DNA from: Dehalococcoidia bacterium
Lineage (GTDB): Bacteria; Chloroflexota; Dehalococcoidia; Lucifugimonadales; Lucifugimonadaceae
Length of the DNA stretch: 64,000 bases
Direction of reading: 5' to 3'
NCBI GenBank assembly: GCA_026421185.1
Contig: JAPKCH010000001.1
Location: forward strand, 1-64,000
The notes under the pieces were generated by a model that saw nothing but the letters and a program-made list of their open reading frames with translations, ran no database searches and had not been told where the DNA came from. Both the position numbers and the translations under genes were made by a program. This document shows, piece after piece, positions 34,774 to 43,593 of this stretch (position 1 is the first letter of the stretch; each line of letters opens with the position of its first letter).

Positions 34774-35856
34774 CTAAATTCGTCCCATGCGATGGATCTT
34801 CAGGTTCTCTGTAGTGGAATCGAACCACTCGACCACTTCGCGGTGCAAAGGAATTCCGTCCTTCTCACGAATTTCGGTTTCCTCGTGTTCAGGAAGCCCT
34901 GCGTAGTAAACGCGATCGTGGCCCGGTGCTGGAGGCGTATCGACCAGATACGTCAAGAAATCGTCCATTGAATCCTTGAATTCAACGACGTCACGGAATG
35001 CATCGATACTGAACGCCGCGACGAACTGTGCGCCGTTTCCAGGTGGGTTGCTGATACCGAACAGTCCAGCGGAAAGAATTCCCGAGAAAACCTGCCCGAT
35101 AACCGCCATGCCATAGCCTTTGTGTGAACCCAGCTCGCGGGTCGAACCCCACGGTAGTAGACGAGTGGTATCTGGAACTTCTTGTTCATCCATGAGTGGA
35201 GTTCCGTCTTCGCCAGCAAGTAATCCGGGCAGCAGCGGAGCACCAGTGCGTCTGAGCAAATGGATCTTGTTTGCAGCTACCGATGAAGATGAAATGTCGA
35301 GAACGAACGGTGGCATATTGTTTGCGGGAACTGCCCATGCGTGCGGAACTGCTCCTACTCGTGGCTCGGCACCGTATGTCGGAACCATCACGGCTCCGCC
35401 GCCCGTAATCGCATAGCCAATCATGTCGTGCGGCATTGCTCGCATTGCGTGGTACGCCATCATCCCAGCGTGCGTGCTGTTATGAATCGTTACCGCTCCG
35501 ATTCCGACTTTCTTGGCCTTTTCGATAGCGATATCCATCGCCCGTGGGCAAATGACCAAGCCGTGCCCTTTATCCGCTTCGATAGTGGCGACAGCCTTCG
35601 TTTCGTGAGTGATCTTCCAGTTGGGCGTTGGATTAATACGCTTTTCCTCGAACGCCTGAATATAAGTTCGCAGCATGTTCGAAACTCCATGAGTCTCACA
35701 ACCCCTAATGTCGGCTGTAACCAAACCGTCGGCTGCCAATTCGGCGTCGTCATGAGGCATACCCATCGCCTCGAAAATATCGGTCGTGGTCTTGAAAAGA
35801 TCCTCACGACGAATCATTATTTTGTCTTTTTCTGGAACATGAAAGTGTTCAAGCAT
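34774..35856 (-). CDS. Ldh family (type 2 malate/L-lactate dehydrogenase) oxidoreductase
   Basis: A 360-residue member of the Ldh2/MdhC family, which reduces or oxidises 2-oxo/2-hydroxy acids with NAD(P) and has its own fold rather than a Rossmann domain. Recognisable segments are ADIRGCETHGVSNML, IGAVTIHNSTHAGMMAYHAM (catalytic His), IGYAITGGGAVMVPT, PFVLDISSSSVAANKI and LGSHKGYGMAVIGQVFSG. It is the second of a tandem pair with the same opening MLEHFHV and lies 14 bases after its sibling, so the pair arose by duplication and is probably co-transcribed. Candidate substrates are malate, sulfolactate, ureidoglycolate or similar acids. Confidence 0.87.
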   Translation of the reverse strand: MLEHFHVPEKDKIMIRREDLFKTTTDIFEAMGMPHDDAELAADGLVTADIRGCETHGVSNMLRTYIQAFEEKRINPTPNWKITHETKAVATIEADKGHGLVICPRAMDIAIEKAKKVGIGAVTIHNSTHAGMMAYHAMRAMPHDMIGYAITGGGAVMVPTYGAEPRVGAVPHAWAVPANNMPPFVLDISSSSVAANKIHLLRRTGAPLLPGLLAGEDGTPLMDEQEVPDTTRLLPWGSTRELGSHKGYGMAVIGQVFSGILSAGLFGISNPPGNGAQFVAAFSIDAFRDVVEFKDSMDDFLTYLVDTPPAPGHDRVYYAGLPEHEETEIREKDGIPLHREVVEWFDSTTENLKIHRMGRI

Positions 35857-35870
35857 TTTTGTTCAGTTTC

Positions 35871-36947
35871 CTATCGTTCCAGTGGGGATAGATTGAATTC
35901 GGCGGTAGCTTGATCGAACCAGTCGACCACTTCGTTGTGAAGAGGGATTCCACGTTTGTGACGATCGATCGATTCCTCATGTTCTGGAAGACCTGCGTAG
36001 TAGACGCGGTCATGATCCGGAGCGGGCGGAGTCTCCCGCAGGTACTTCATGAAATCGTCCATCGACGCTTTGAATCGTTGAACATCGGTGAACGCCTCGA
36101 TTGAGTAGGCAGCGACGAAGTGCGACATGTGCCCACCGTCGTAAGCTCCAAACGCACCATCAGAAAGAATGCCTGCGAAAATTTGTGCGACTGCGCTCAA
36201 TCCGTAGCCCTTGTGAGAACCAAGTTCTCGGGTTGCACCATTGGGAAGAACAATATTGTCAGGTGGGATTTCGCGTTCATCCATAATCGGCGTACCGTCG
36301 GGCATTGCCATGATCCCTGGTATAGTCATCGAATCCATTCTTCGGAGCAGTTCGATCTTATTGGCGGCGACAGATGATGAAGAAATATCGAGAACGAACG
36401 GAGGCTCTTTGCCGCCCGGTACTGCCCAAGCGTGTGGGTTAGGAGCCAGCCGAGGCTCGGCACCAAACGTCGGCGGCATACTCTGCCCACCAGCCGTAAT
36501 TGCGTAGCCAATCATGTCGTGCGGCAGCGCCATCATGGCGTGATAGGCGATCATCCCGGCGTGCCGACCGTTGCCCATAGTTATTGCGCCAATACCAGTG
36601 TCACGAGCTTTATCGATTGCCAGTTTCATGACCTGTGGTATAACAGCGATGCCCAAGCCTCTGTCGCAATCGACGTTGGCAGTGGTGGGAGTTTCTCGTG
36701 TGATCGTCCAGTTAGGAGTTGGGTTGATGAAACCCTCTGCGACTCCAGAGATGTAGCGACGCATCATATTTGAAACGCCGTGAGTGTCTACGCCACGAGT
36801 GTCGGATAGGAGGAGCACATCGGTAGCTTGCCACGCATCCTGCTTGGAAAAACCGATCTTCAGAAAGAGTTCGTTGACCGTTTTACGTAGAGCGTCCGGC
36901 ATGATACGGACTTCGTCTTCTTCAGCAACATGAAAATGTTCAAGCAT
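35871..36947 (-). CDS. Ldh family (type 2 malate/L-lactate dehydrogenase) oxidoreductase, tandem paralogue
   Basis: A 358-residue sibling of the next gene, with the same landmarks: SDTRGVDTHGVSNMMRRYI, IGAITMGNGRHAGMIAYHA, PFVLDISSSSVAANKIEL and LGSHKGYGLSAVAQIFAG. Differences in the loops around residues 95-175 suggest a different acid substrate. It is first in the pair, and the divergent nitrilase relic starts about 230 bases upstream. Confidence 0.87.
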   Translation of the reverse strand: MLEHFHVAEEDEVRIMPDALRKTVNELFLKIGFSKQDAWQATDVLLLSDTRGVDTHGVSNMMRRYISGVAEGFINPTPNWTITRETPTTANVDCDRGLGIAVIPQVMKLAIDKARDTGIGAITMGNGRHAGMIAYHAMMALPHDMIGYAITAGGQSMPPTFGAEPRLAPNPHAWAVPGGKEPPFVLDISSSSVAANKIELLRRMDSMTIPGIMAMPDGTPIMDEREIPPDNIVLPNGATRELGSHKGYGLSAVAQIFAGILSDGAFGAYDGGHMSHFVAAYSIEAFTDVQRFKASMDDFMKYLRETPPAPDHDRVYYAGLPEHEESIDRHKRGIPLHNEVVDWFDQATAEFNLSPLER

Positions 36948-37176
36948 GGTTCGGAGATTTCCTCGTTAGAGCAAATTGCGATGGAGACGCTGGTAGTCAT
37001 TAAATTAGACTCTATGTTGTTGCACAGATTACGCCAGATTCGTCAGCGCGTAAATGAGAAGTATTTGCGTTGAGTTATATTTTGGAATCGCCTAAAACAT
37101 TATTCTTTATCGATGTATAACTCATGTACGATTCAGCTTGAATTTGGTTACTAGATGCTGAGCAACGGAGCGAATA

Positions 37177-37680
37177 TTGCAAGATGTAACGATAGCGTCG
37201 ATTCAGATGACCTCGGTAGTGGACGATATCGAGGTCAATTTTGCGTCGATTGATCGACTACTTGGTGACGCCGTTCAGAAGAGTGCAGATATCGCTTGCT
37301 TCCCTGAAGTATCAGTGGCGCTTGCTGATAAGGGTGCAGAACTAATCTTCATGCCGGACGCAGCAGATGGAACAAAACCTGCCCCCTACAATCAGGCAGG
37401 CTGGGAGCGATACGTTCCGGCTAGTAAGTACGACAGCACTGTTTTTACGGCCATTTGTAATCAACTTGGGGACAACGAAGCGGGTCATATTTTTGAAGGC
37501 GTGACACTCGTTTTATATCCAGTCGATAAGGCAATCGAACGATCGAACACTGAAACGATTGAAGATGTAGTTATTGCACAGCTTGAAACGATGAGATTCG
37601 AAGAAGCACGACACGTTACAGAAACGTTCTTAAGGCATATCCGACCACACGAAATCTATGAAACTTGGGGAGGCAAATAG
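37177..37680 (+). pseudogene. nitrilase / carbon-nitrogen hydrolase with internal deletion
   Basis: The start DVTIASIQMTSVVDDIEVNF and SADIACFPE are the opening of a CN hydrolase, with the catalytic Glu in FPE. The frame then jumps to ADKGAELIFMPDAADG, which in intact members lies about 100 residues later, after the catalytic Lys and Cys. Both are missing. The C-terminal part resembles the end of an intact member. At 167 residues it is little over half the usual 260-300. An in-frame deletion without a frameshift suggests recent decay, or a protein that keeps the fold only in part. Start TTG has GGAG nine bases upstream. The CinA-like gene begins on its last base. Confidence 0.7.
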
Positions 37681-38231
37681 TGCCTGTTCAGGTCACTCCA
37701 CAAGCGATAGCGAAAAAACTTCACAGCCTGCCGGGGCGTGGTTGCATCGTCGTAACAGGTTCGGGGATGCAGGCGATCAGCGATTTGTTTTCAGAACCGG
37801 GAGCATCCAGAACAATTCTGGATGCTCAAGTGCCGTATTCCCGCAAAGCCCTGCACGAATTCGTCGGTGAATCAACCGACCAGCATGTCTCTGTTGCTGA
37901 AGCTCAACTGATGGCTCAATCCGCACTAAAACGAGCAGAATACCTCTCAGAAGGTGATGAGGGCGACCGGCCGCTGTTCGGAGTGGGATGTACTGCTGCG
38001 GTGGCAACAGATAGAGTTCGACGTGGAGAAGATCGTGCTCACATCGCTTGGGTAACTAAGACTCGGTCAGGTGGGGCTTCGATTTGGTTCGACAAGCAAG
38101 CTAGATCACGTGCAGATGAGGATGCGGTCGTTTCAGCTATCGTGCTGAATTCGATCGCCGAGGCTTTAGAAATAGAAGAGCGGCTGGAATTGGACGTTCT
38201 TGAAACGGAACGATTTGATGAAATCGATTGA
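37680..38231 (+). CDS. CinA C-terminal-like (nicotinamide-nucleotide amidase fold) protein
   Basis: About 183 residues similar to the CinA C-terminal domain, the NMN deamidase fold. Seen are GCIVVTGSGMQAISDLFSEP, VPYSRKALHEFVGE, AQLMAQSALKRAEYL and LFGVGCTAAVATDR, where GVGCTA-type motifs line the active site of this fold. The GTG at 37680 sits seven bases after GGAGG and shares its first base with the nitrilase stop. The NadD-like gene overlaps its end, and homologous pairs are fused in some plants (recollection). Together they suggest repair or salvage of pyridine nucleotides, but the catalytic residues differ from PncC and this is inference. Confidence 0.65.
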   Translation: MPVQVTPQAIAKKLHSLPGRGCIVVTGSGMQAISDLFSEPGASRTILDAQVPYSRKALHEFVGESTDQHVSVAEAQLMAQSALKRAEYLSEGDEGDRPLFGVGCTAAVATDRVRRGEDRAHIAWVTKTRSGGASIWFDKQARSRADEDAVVSAIVLNSIAEALEIEERLELDVLETERFDEID

Positions 38232-38844
38232 TAGGCTCTACGCAGAAGAAATAGGAGCGCTAGTAATCACTCCAAACGGTGAGGTGAGCGAATCTCTCCC
38301 AGATCATCCACTTGTGCTGGCGGGTTCTTTCAATCCGTTGCACGATGGTCATCGGGGGATGCTAAACGCTGCCGCTAAAGTATTTGACCGACCTGTTTTC
38401 TACGAAATGTCGATAGTTAACGTCGATAAGCCGATGCTCCCTCGGCCCGAGCTAGAAAAAAGATCAGCCAAGATATCTGCGGAAGGTAGCTCGCTGATAG
38501 TCACGCGTGCTCCTCGGTTTACCGAGAAATCATCACTTCTCCCGAGATCAACATTCGTTATAGGATTCGATACTTACATCCGATTAATGGACAAACGTTA
38601 TTACCCTGATCATGTTGCTGGCACGCACTCATCGGTCGAAAATTCGCTGGATCTTATTCAGGAAAACGACTGCCAATTTGTGGTGGCTGGTCGAGTGGAT
38701 GATGACGATCAATTCCGCGGGCTGCATGATATTGAGTTCGAAGTACCCTCACGATTCCGAAGCATGTTCACAGAACTAACTGAATCGGAATTCCGATCCG
38801 ATCTTTCCTCTACAGAAATCCGAAAAACTCTCAGTAGTTTGTGA
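38218..38844 (+). CDS. NadD-like nucleotidyltransferase (cytidylyltransferase superfamily)
   Basis: About 208 residues of the HxGH nucleotidyltransferase superfamily. GSFNPLHDGHRG holds the ATP-binding HDGH. A late DLSSTEIRKTL matches the ISSTxIR motif of nicotinate/nicotinamide mononucleotide adenylyltransferases. The middle part (RSTFVIGFDTYIRLMDKRYY) is plausible for a mononucleotide site. The ATG at 38218 overlaps the CinA-like stop by 14 bases, and an ATG at 38200 is possible. The genomic coupling to a CinA-like protein is conserved in my recollection of plant homologues. It might make dinucleotide cofactors or correct damaged ones. This is not certainly the essential NadD of the cell. 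Confidence 0.65.
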   Translation: MKSIDRLYAEEIGALVITPNGEVSESLPDHPLVLAGSFNPLHDGHRGMLNAAAKVFDRPVFYEMSIVNVDKPMLPRPELEKRSAKISAEGSSLIVTRAPRFTEKSSLLPRSTFVIGFDTYIRLMDKRYYPDHVAGTHSSVENSLDLIQENDCQFVVAGRVDDDDQFRGLHDIEFEVPSRFRSMFTELTESEFRSDLSSTEIRKTLSSL

Positions 38845-38934
38845 AACACTCATCTGGCATCTTTTTTCTATTGGCGCGCATCTAACGCTTGAGATCAGGC
38901 GTGACACTCAAATTTTCAAGGACATCGAACACTT

Positions 38935-39525
38935 ATGACCGACAGCGATCCAAAGAACTCACGATTAGCTAATGCAGCGATCGAACCAATGTTTACCGAA
39001 CGTTGGTCATCGAGATCATTTCAACAAAATTCTATTTCCGAGGATCAGATAGCGTCATTGTTCGAAGCCGCTCGCTGGGCACCGTCGGGGAGCAACCGAC
39101 AGCCGTGGGCGTTTGTATATGCAACCGTTGGCCCAGATCGAGACCGTTTCAATGCAGTGCTAAACGAGAACAATTCGTATTGGGGACCCAAGGCTTCGAT
39201 GATCGTTCTCGTATTTGCACGAATCGTCGATGCTGAAGGTAAGACGATTCGTACTGCACAGTTCGACACCGGAGCCGCTTGGATGTCGCTTGCACTGCAG
39301 GCGCACGCCATGGGGCTGAACACCCGAGCTATGGGTGGAATTGACCTCGATGCAGCCTATGACGCCGCTAGTGTTTCACGAGATGAGTTCCAGACCATCT
39401 GTGCCATCGCCGTAGGTACACGTGGTAGCGACAGCAACATTCCTGAGCGCATGGCCAAGCAAAATCTTGCCAACGACCGTAAAGCCGTCGGCGAAATTGC
39501 ATTCAAAGGTATTTACACCGGTTAG
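38935..39525 (+). CDS. nitroreductase family protein
   Basis: A 196-residue FMN-dependent nitroreductase. RWSSRSFQQNSIS holds the FMN-phosphate arginine and the usual Ser-Arg pair. ARWAPSGSNRQPWAFVYAT is the family signature. WGPKASMIVLVFARI and MGLNTRAMGGID complete the fold. These enzymes reduce nitro groups, quinones or similar acceptors with NAD(P)H and dimerise. The substrate is unknown. It is preceded by a short gap after the NadD-like gene and converges on an SDR gene. Confidence 0.85.
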   Translation: MTDSDPKNSRLANAAIEPMFTERWSSRSFQQNSISEDQIASLFEAARWAPSGSNRQPWAFVYATVGPDRDRFNAVLNENNSYWGPKASMIVLVFARIVDAEGKTIRTAQFDTGAAWMSLALQAHAMGLNTRAMGGIDLDAAYDAASVSRDEFQTICAIAVGTRGSDSNIPERMAKQNLANDRKAVGEIAFKGIYTG

Positions 39526-39543
39526 CGCTGGTTTCAGCGATGA

Positions 39544-40383
39544 CTAAGGCAGGCGAGTTTCTGGGTGTTCCCGGATGTACTCAGCCTGCCGCGTGCCAAA
39601 TCGTTCCTGTAGCTGAATGCTGAGCCCACCGTCTATCGTCAACGTATGACCAGTGATGAACGACGCGTCCTCCGAGCACAGGAACGCAATGCCGTTCGCA
39701 ATGTCGTCAGGTAGGCCAGTTCGTCGGAGTGGATACTGATCGGCGAAGAACGCGTGCCCGGTAGGGTTTTCTCCCCACATCTTTGCCAAGCCTTCACCAA
39801 CGATGTGACCGGGTGCGATTGCGTTAACCCTTATTCCATCTGGCCCGAAGTCAGTAGCCATCTGTCTTGTCATCCCAACTACACCAGCCTTCGCTGCTTC
39901 ATAGACGAGCATTCCGGGCTCTTGGAGCAAACTGTGTACTGAGGCGAGGTTGATGATGCTGCCGCCGCCGGTTGATCTCATGTGCGGGATGGCGTGCTTC
40001 GGCCCAAGAAATAATGCTTTTAGCAGAACGTCGATTCCGTAATCCCAGCTGTCTTCTTTGACAGTAAGAGCAGTGCCGTGAATTTGAGATTCGCCAGCCA
40101 TAACTCCGAATGCGTTTTGAACCAAAATATCCAGTCGACCGTATAGGTCGACCGCTTCGTTAATCATTCGGGCGATATCTTCGCTTTGTGACACGTCGAC
40201 GTGACTGGATGCGGCGGTGCCTCCAGCTTGCTTGATGCGTTCGACGTTTGCTGCCGCTGCTGCGTCATCAATGTCGGCAATGAAGACTTTCGCTCCACCA
40301 GCCGCCAATTTGCGAGCGGTTGCCCCGCCTATACCCAACGCACCACCGGTGATAACTGCTACCTGACCTTCGAACCTGCTCAT
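39544..40383 (-). CDS. SDR family oxidoreductase
   Basis: A 279-residue short-chain dehydrogenase with VITGGALGIGGATA, an Asp after strand two (FIADIDDAA, NAD preference), VQNAFGV in place of the common NNAG, and the catalytic NLASVHSL with YEAAKAGVVG. VNAIAPGHIVGEGL and ITGHTLTIDGG follow. The N-to-Q change in the NNAG loop is unusual but found in some branches. Monocistronic, with the next genes on the other strand. Substrate unknown. Confidence 0.85.
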   Translation of the reverse strand: MSRFEGQVAVITGGALGIGGATARKLAAGGAKVFIADIDDAAAAANVERIKQAGGTAASSHVDVSQSEDIARMINEAVDLYGRLDILVQNAFGVMAGESQIHGTALTVKEDSWDYGIDVLLKALFLGPKHAIPHMRSTGGGSIINLASVHSLLQEPGMLVYEAAKAGVVGMTRQMATDFGPDGIRVNAIAPGHIVGEGLAKMWGENPTGHAFFADQYPLRRTGLPDDIANGIAFLCSEDASFITGHTLTIDGGLSIQLQERFGTRQAEYIREHPETRLP

Positions 40384-40469
40384 GTTGCCTCTTTGCTGCT
40401 TTTCGTTAAGTGGTCGCTAAAGGAGTAGCGAACGTTATGGCGAAATAGTATCGGAATTCAACGCACTAA

Positions 40470-40760
40470 ATGAACTTGCTACGGACGTCAATTGCCAACG
40501 GTGTGCCATTCGAAATTCTTAACGAGTACGAAGTTGTACTCGTCAGTCATTACATTGATCATCTGAATTTTGCGGGAGTGATTGGCTACTCGTTCGACGA
40601 GTGCTGGCGTGACTATCGAAGAGTGTAAGGCGCTACGCTCGGCAACTACGCGATTGGTTGCTACGAAACGTCTTATGAAGGGGATTCAGCACATGCCGTG
40701 ATCAAAACTCTCACGCTGGAAGATCGGTTGAACTCAGTGAATTCCTACCGTAGGTCTTAG
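40470..40760 (+). pseudogene. relic of an aminoglycoside-phosphotransferase-like protein (C-terminal part)
   Basis: An ATG frame of 52 codons (GVPFEILNEYEVVLVSHYID, then GYSFDECWRDYRRV) runs into TAA at 40626. Reading on in the same frame gives GATLGNYAIGCYETSYEGDS and more until TAG at 40758. Both parts line up with the last third of APH-like phosphotransferases, whose C termini show a WxDYRLG-type helix followed by a stretch rich in Ala. The kinase core is gone and the remainder has a stop, so the gene is dead. It occupies the gap between an SDR and a FIST-domain gene. Confidence 0.55.
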
Positions 40761-40777
40761 CGCAGCCGACGTAGCTA

Positions 40778-41971
40778 CTACTTGCTCTTCGATGGCTGAC
40801 TGAACAGAGCGAAACTCGCCGAGTAGCCATGCAGGAACGTCTGGTCACCGATGGGACCTATTTCGCCATTTGAAAAGAATCCAGCGATCGGGATGTCAGC
40901 CACCATGTCAGTGAACATCGTCGTGTCGTGATCCGGGGATCCGTAAAGATATTGACCACGTCCGAGGCAGCTAAACAACAAGGCAGAAGCGGGTACTTCA
41001 CCTTCAAGGTTGTCGATGTACTCTTCAAGCATCATGCGTAGGTCTTCGTCAGCTGCTTGAGCATCTCGAACGAAGAATTGAACGACTTGTCCCTCTTGAA
41101 CAAGTTCGCCTACGGCAAGCGTGCCGTCATCTTCATCCGCTCCGAGAACGTTCCTAATCAGGAACTCCCCTTCGCTTCGATCTTGGGCAAGACGATCCAT
41201 GATGATCCCGATCTGAAGAGATCGACGTATGAGCCGTTTTTCACGAGTTTCAGCAGCCTCAAACAGATCGCTAAGAACCTCTAGAGGAGTCTGGTCGCCA
41301 AGCTTGGAAATAACGTTGACTTCAGATTTGGTAACTACTAGAGGCTCGCCAATAGGACGACAGCCTTGAGCAACTACGGTTTCGACAGCAAGATCACCGG
41401 TGAAGGCGACACCTACAGCTCCAGAGCGAATCGATTTATCGTTCATGAACAGAGCGTTAGTTCCCGGTTGTCCGCCACCGCTTGCGAGGCCTCCGATTTT
41501 TACCGCTGACGGGTAAGAAAAATCTAAGCCCGCAAGAAGATGATCGCTACGCAAAGTAAAAGGGTCAGGCAAGAGCATGATTGCCGGACAGTCTTCTGGT
41601 CGAATGCCAAGCAGTTCTTGCCATGCATCAGGTCCAGCGTCAGGACTGGGAAGCTCGTCTTGATTCAAGTGAAACGGAGTGAGATCTACACCTGGAAGTA
41701 TTGCCGCTGAAATGGCAATTCCAGGTCGACGTTCTACTTCTTGTCCGCCGCCAATTACTCCCGCAGCAGAACACCCAATAAGCACCTTAGCACCAAGTGA
41801 TTGTTCGAAGACTTCAGGCGCGTTGTAATACGATGGCGCGTGGTGTGATGAAATAAAAACCACTGCCAGATCAGGATGTTGTCCATCCAGATTGGCTAGG
41901 ATTTGCTCTGATGCTTGGGTGACCGCCTCTGTAAATGAAGGCGAATCAGATACGGCAGAACTCCACTGCAA
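40778..41971 (-). CDS. FIST-domain sensory protein
   Basis: A 397-residue protein covering FIST_N and FIST_C. VVFISSHHAPSYYNAP, LIGCSAAGVIGGGQEVE and ILPGVDLTPFHL belong to FIST_N. ALLFSCLGRGQYLYG and IPIAGFFSNGEIGPI, with FLHGYSASFALF, belong to FIST_C, where the cysteine and NGEIGP motif are the hallmark. FIST domains are thought to bind amino acids or similar small ligands and are often fused to signalling domains; this copy has none. Start TTG with AGGAGA eight bases upstream. A 14-base-arm hairpin lies just upstream of it. Confidence 0.88.
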   Translation of the reverse strand: MQWSSAVSDSPSFTEAVTQASEQILANLDGQHPDLAVVFISSHHAPSYYNAPEVFEQSLGAKVLIGCSAAGVIGGGQEVERRPGIAISAAILPGVDLTPFHLNQDELPSPDAGPDAWQELLGIRPEDCPAIMLLPDPFTLRSDHLLAGLDFSYPSAVKIGGLASGGGQPGTNALFMNDKSIRSGAVGVAFTGDLAVETVVAQGCRPIGEPLVVTKSEVNVISKLGDQTPLEVLSDLFEAAETREKRLIRRSLQIGIIMDRLAQDRSEGEFLIRNVLGADEDDGTLAVGELVQEGQVVQFFVRDAQAADEDLRMMLEEYIDNLEGEVPASALLFSCLGRGQYLYGSPDHDTTMFTDMVADIPIAGFFSNGEIGPIGDQTFLHGYSASFALFSQPSKSK

Positions 41972-42021
41972 GTTTTGCTTCTCCTGTCCCGCATCAAGCT
42001 AAATGCCCGCGGGAAGTATCC

Positions 42022-42062
42022 ATCTCTGCGTCGGCTACGTTCATTAGCGCCGACGCAGAGAT
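42022..42062. terminator. 14-bp perfect stem-loop between GSA-like and FIST genes
   Basis: ATCTCTGCGTCGGC (42022-42035) pairs perfectly with GCCGACGCAGAGAT (42049-42062) around a 13-base loop. It lies 8 bases after the stop of the GSA-like gene and about 50 bases before the FIST start, both on the minus strand, so it may end or dampen transcription between them. There is no long T-run. Confidence 0.55.
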
Positions 42063-42070
42063 AGATATCT

Positions 42071-43378
42071 CTACAGGGTCGGCAGAACGGCAGCAGCCGC
42101 AGCGACAGTATTGTCTATGTCTTCGTCGGTGTGTGCTGAAGAAAGGTGTATTCGACCATTTGAAGAGAGTCGAATACCGTGCTTAAGCATCTCTTTGGCA
42201 AACCGTGTGTACTTGCTTTCATCGCAGTTACGAGCATGGTCTCGCCAATTGGTTATTTCTTGTTTCGTAGTGAACGATATAGCGAATACCGATCCAACGC
42301 CTTGTACATGTAAGTCGGACTCTAGCGATTTTGCAACATCGCTAAGACCTTCCATTAAGCGTAGCCCTTTGCCATTTAAATCGTCGTAGAAGGAATCACC
42401 CTGATCATTGATGTACTTCAATGAAGCGTAGGTGGCGGCTATCGACATTACGTTCGAATTGAAGCTACCACCATGGTAAACTGTGCCGTCTCCAATGAGG
42501 TCCATAATCTCTCGTCGTCCTAGGATCATGGCAATGGGGAATCCGCCAGCCATCGACTTTGCGTAAGTAGCGAGGTCGGGGATAACCCCGAGATACTCTT
42601 GCGCTCCGCCTCGGGCTACTCGGAAGCCAGTTATGACTTCATCGAAAGCCAGTAGACTGCCGTATTCCTTGCAAAGACGCTGTAGGCCTTCGAGGAACTC
42701 TGCGCCAGGCACAATGCAGTTGGTGTTAGCAAGGATCGGCTCCATGATGACCCCAGCGATTTCGTGGCCGTGCTTTTTGAAGATGATTTCAAGCTTCTCA
42801 AGGTCATTCCACTGAGAGATGACAAGACTGTCGCCGGTTGCCGGATCCATACCTTCAGATTCGCCAACAGCAATAGGAGCGTTTTCAGGTCCTGCTTTGT
42901 CCAGCGGTGGGTGAACGCTCCAGTTAACAGAGTCCATCCAGCCGTGGTAATGGCCTTCAAATTTTAAGATCTTTGGTCGGCCTGTGTAACCCCGCATGGT
43001 GCGGAAGAGAAGTTGGTCGATCTCGGTTCCAGACGATGCAAAACGCACGGTAGCGTCTTTCATCGGAACCATGTCTAGCACCATCTCAGCTACTTCAAGC
43101 TCACGCTCGAACTGAGCTGAAAATACGTAACCCTTCTCCATATCTTCATTTACCTGTTTGTTAATGAAGTCTGGAGAGTGACCGAAGAGGTTTGGCCCCA
43201 TGCCCTGGATGTAGTCGATGTACTCATTGCCATCAACGTCCCACATTTTTGAGCCCTTGGCGTGAGTGAAAAACAGCGGCGTATCGGCCGGCTCATTCAC
43301 TCTGATTTGGCTTGAAACGCCACCCGCAACAAGTTCTTTAGCCTTATTGAAAAGACTTACAGAACGATCGTGATTCAT
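42071..43378 (-). CDS. class III aminotransferase, glutamate-1-semialdehyde 2,1-aminomutase-like
   Basis: About 435 residues of the GSA-aminomutase branch of class III PLP enzymes. VAGGVSSQIRV, KMWDVDGNEYIDYIQGMGP, FASSGTEIDQLLFR, LAFDEVITGFRVARGG (Asp246 binds the PLP ring) and YAKSMAGGFPIAMILG (Schiff-base Lys274) are all in place. Replacement of the usual SNVRA entry and the SSQIRVNE segment suggest a catabolic relative rather than HemL for heme synthesis. The ATG at 43378 is preferred to an upstream frame open to 43441. Neighbours (acetamidase, HAD phosphatase) do not fix the substrate. Confidence 0.82.
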   Translation of the reverse strand: MNHDRSVSLFNKAKELVAGGVSSQIRVNEPADTPLFFTHAKGSKMWDVDGNEYIDYIQGMGPNLFGHSPDFINKQVNEDMEKGYVFSAQFERELEVAEMVLDMVPMKDATVRFASSGTEIDQLLFRTMRGYTGRPKILKFEGHYHGWMDSVNWSVHPPLDKAGPENAPIAVGESEGMDPATGDSLVISQWNDLEKLEIIFKKHGHEIAGVIMEPILANTNCIVPGAEFLEGLQRLCKEYGSLLAFDEVITGFRVARGGAQEYLGVIPDLATYAKSMAGGFPIAMILGRREIMDLIGDGTVYHGGSFNSNVMSIAATYASLKYINDQGDSFYDDLNGKGLRLMEGLSDVAKSLESDLHVQGVGSVFAISFTTKQEITNWRDHARNCDESKYTRFAKEMLKHGIRLSSNGRIHLSSAHTDEDIDNTVAAAAAVLPTL

Positions 43379-43593
43379 CGAAGTTTTACCTTTGAAAATT
43401 TCCTTACTCGAACCGAGTGTGAAAATTATATTCCTACACACAAAGTATCGTCAGTGCAGACGACGGTGATTTATCGAGTGAAAGCGTTGTTGGAAGGTGT
43501 CCTGTTTGCCTGCGGCCAGAGTGAACCATCGTCTATATCAGTGACTGCTTTATTTAGCTGAGTATCTGCCTTTGATACGCGAATTAATTGAGG

